Part shown: piece after piece, positions 63,007 to 64,000 of the stretch
Layout of the letters: every line of letters starts with the position of its first letter
How positions within the stretch are numbered: the stretch's first letter is position 1
From: Rhodovulum sulfidophilum
Lineage (GTDB): Bacteria; Pseudomonadota; Alphaproteobacteria; Rhodobacterales; Rhodobacteraceae
DNA length: 64,000 bases
Assembly: GCA_003241785.1 (NCBI GenBank)
Contig: QFPW01000001.1
Location: 186,001-250,000 of the forward strand
Reading direction: 5' to 3'
Notes under the pieces: model-generated
What the model was told of the DNA's origin: nothing
The model's database searches: none
Seen by the model: only the letters and a program-made list of their open reading frames with translations
Program-made: the position numbers and the translations under genes

Positions 63007-63229
63007 CTCTCGGGCTTCCTCTAGCGTCGGTGCTCTCGCATCCCCGGGCGGTTGCCGCGGCGCGGAATCTGTTTCGCAGTCGCGCGCACCCTAGACAGAA
63101 CCGCGCCCGCTCGTCAATTGGCACGAAATATTACTACGTAGGTCTACGCCGTCAGGGAATTTTATTAGCATTGCACGGAGCGTGCCCGCTTGCGAAACCG
63201 GGGCGCGGAGAGCCCGCCGGAGACAGGAA

Positions 63230-64000
63230 TTGGACGCCTTCCTCGCGACATACGGAACAGCGGGCCTCGTCTGCGCCATGTTGGGAATGGGAATCGGCGG
63301 CTTCGCGAAGGGCGTCGTCGGCTTCGCGCTGCCGCTCGTCGCGCTCAGCGTGATGGCCTCGCTGCTGCCCGGCAAGACCGCCGTCGCGCTCCTGATCCTG
63401 CCGATCCTGGCCTCGAACCTGCTCCAGGCGCTGCGCAACGGCCTCGGCGAGGCCTGGGACAGCCTGCGCCGGTTCTGGCGGCTCAATCTCGTCTTCGCGC
63501 TCTGCATCGTCGCGGCGGCGCAGCTCGTCACCGTGATGTCGGACGCGATGCTCTACGCGGTCATCGGCGGCGCGATCACCGCCGCCGGGCTGTCCCAGCT
63601 TCTCGGCTGGCGCCCGAGCTTCCCGCGGCGGCACGCGCTTCTCGCCGAATGCGTGGCCGGCGCCGCCTCCGGCGTGCTCGGCGGCATCGCCGGCATCTGG
63701 GGGCCACCGCTCATCATGTACCTGCTCGCGATCGAGGCGCCGAAGGTCGAGATGATCCGGGCGCAGAGCATCACCTTCTTCCTCGGCGCGCTGCTGCTTC
63801 TCGTCGCGCATACCCATTCGGGGCTGCTGAACGCCATGACGCTGCCGGTCTCGGCGGCGATGATCGCGCCTGCCCTGGCCGGAATGTACGCGGGCTACGG
63901 CGTGCAGGACCGGCTCGACCAGGACCTGTTCCGCAAGGTCACGCTGGTCGTGCTGGTGCTGTCGGGCCTCAACCTGCTGCGGCGGGCCGCCGGGCTTTGA
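63230..64000 (+). CDS. Sulfite exporter TauE/SafE family permease
   Basis: A 256-residue membrane protein with about eight helices and the family opening 'MGIGGFAKGVVGFALPLVAL' and the second-half repeat 'AGAASGVLGGIAGIWGPPLI'. TauE/SafE proteins move anions such as sulfite or sulfoacetate, but the substrate varies. The TTG at 63230 follows GGAGACAGGAA, the best site; GTG 63182 would add 16 arginine-rich residues. It is divergent from mcd across 223 bp. The gene ends exactly at the window edge. Confidence 0.8.
   Translation: MDAFLATYGTAGLVCAMLGMGIGGFAKGVVGFALPLVALSVMASLLPGKTAVALLILPILASNLLQALRNGLGEAWDSLRRFWRLNLVFALCIVAAAQLVTVMSDAMLYAVIGGAITAAGLSQLLGWRPSFPRRHALLAECVAGAASGVLGGIAGIWGPPLIMYLLAIEAPKVEMIRAQSITFFLGALLLLVAHTHSGLLNAMTLPVSAAMIAPALAGMYAGYGVQDRLDQDLFRKVTLVVLVLSGLNLLRRAAGL

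Overview
The window is a high-GC chromosomal segment of an alphaproteobacterium, most likely a member of the Rhodobacterales (Rhodobacter/Roseobacter relatives). The pointers are a smo/mtl-type polyol transport operon, an ethylmalonyl-CoA-pathway methylsuccinyl-CoA dehydrogenase with its long N-terminal extension, a DUF1491 gene directly after era, CarD, and the acpS-lepB-rnc-era-recO gene order. I saw no integrase, transposase, phage gene, CRISPR array or rRNA. Apart from one tRNA-Pro the window is protein-coding and mostly core genome.

Layout. Positions 157-9790 hold a DUF2127 membrane protein, then a SorC-type regulator followed by a polyol ABC importer, a mannitol-type dehydrogenase, a HAD phosphatase and a pentulose kinase; together they import a hexitol or pentitol, oxidise it and phosphorylate the product. 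Positions 9856-15246 (minus strand) hold carD, fdxA, an S4 RNA-binding protein, a Suv3-like helicase and a TPR protein. Positions 15312-20129 hold an SCP2-like protein, a lysophospholipase-like hydrolase, a histidinol-phosphatase-like enzyme, an XRE regulator with a textbook sigma-54 promoter, and typA/bipA. Positions 20330-32186 hold a quinone oxidoreductase and LysR gene facing each other, a DUF1127 protein, the tesA/ybbA/ybbP cluster, an EAL phosphodiesterase, two alpha/beta hydrolases, and an MFS exporter with a divergent LysR regulator.

Positions 32457-43649 hold a secreted-type parallel beta-helix protein, tRNA-Pro(UGG), a DUF192 plus double cold-shock operon, an SDR, a small multidrug-like transporter, glutaminase, an Old Yellow Enzyme, mlaA-mlaC-pdxH, RidA, a glycerophosphodiesterase and a FemAB-like acetyltransferase. 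Positions 43671-49356 hold a MarR-controlled GST plus double DUF1428 operon, a DUF3300/DUF2950 pair, a YbaK-type deacylase, DUF4186 and a pterin dehydratase. Positions 49388-64000 hold a peroxiredoxin, rsmD-recQ, an outer-membrane barrel, a dienelactone hydrolase, YjbQ, a GNAT, acpS, lepB-rnc-era-DUF1491, an unusual opposite-strand pair of Cys-rich paralogues, recO, a META lipoprotein, mcd and a TauE/SafE permease.

Most noteworthy: the Cys-rich paralogue pair that splits the rnc-era/recO block; an exact sigma-54 promoter before the XRE gene; a perfect MarR palindrome inside a near-consensus promoter that predicts a leaderless mRNA; a tandemly duplicated DUF1428 protein; two families of dispersed palindromic repeats, one overlapping a stop codon; and a nested inverted repeat with a PccR/ScfR-like motif. 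Function assignments come from motifs and family knowledge only; no database search was possible.
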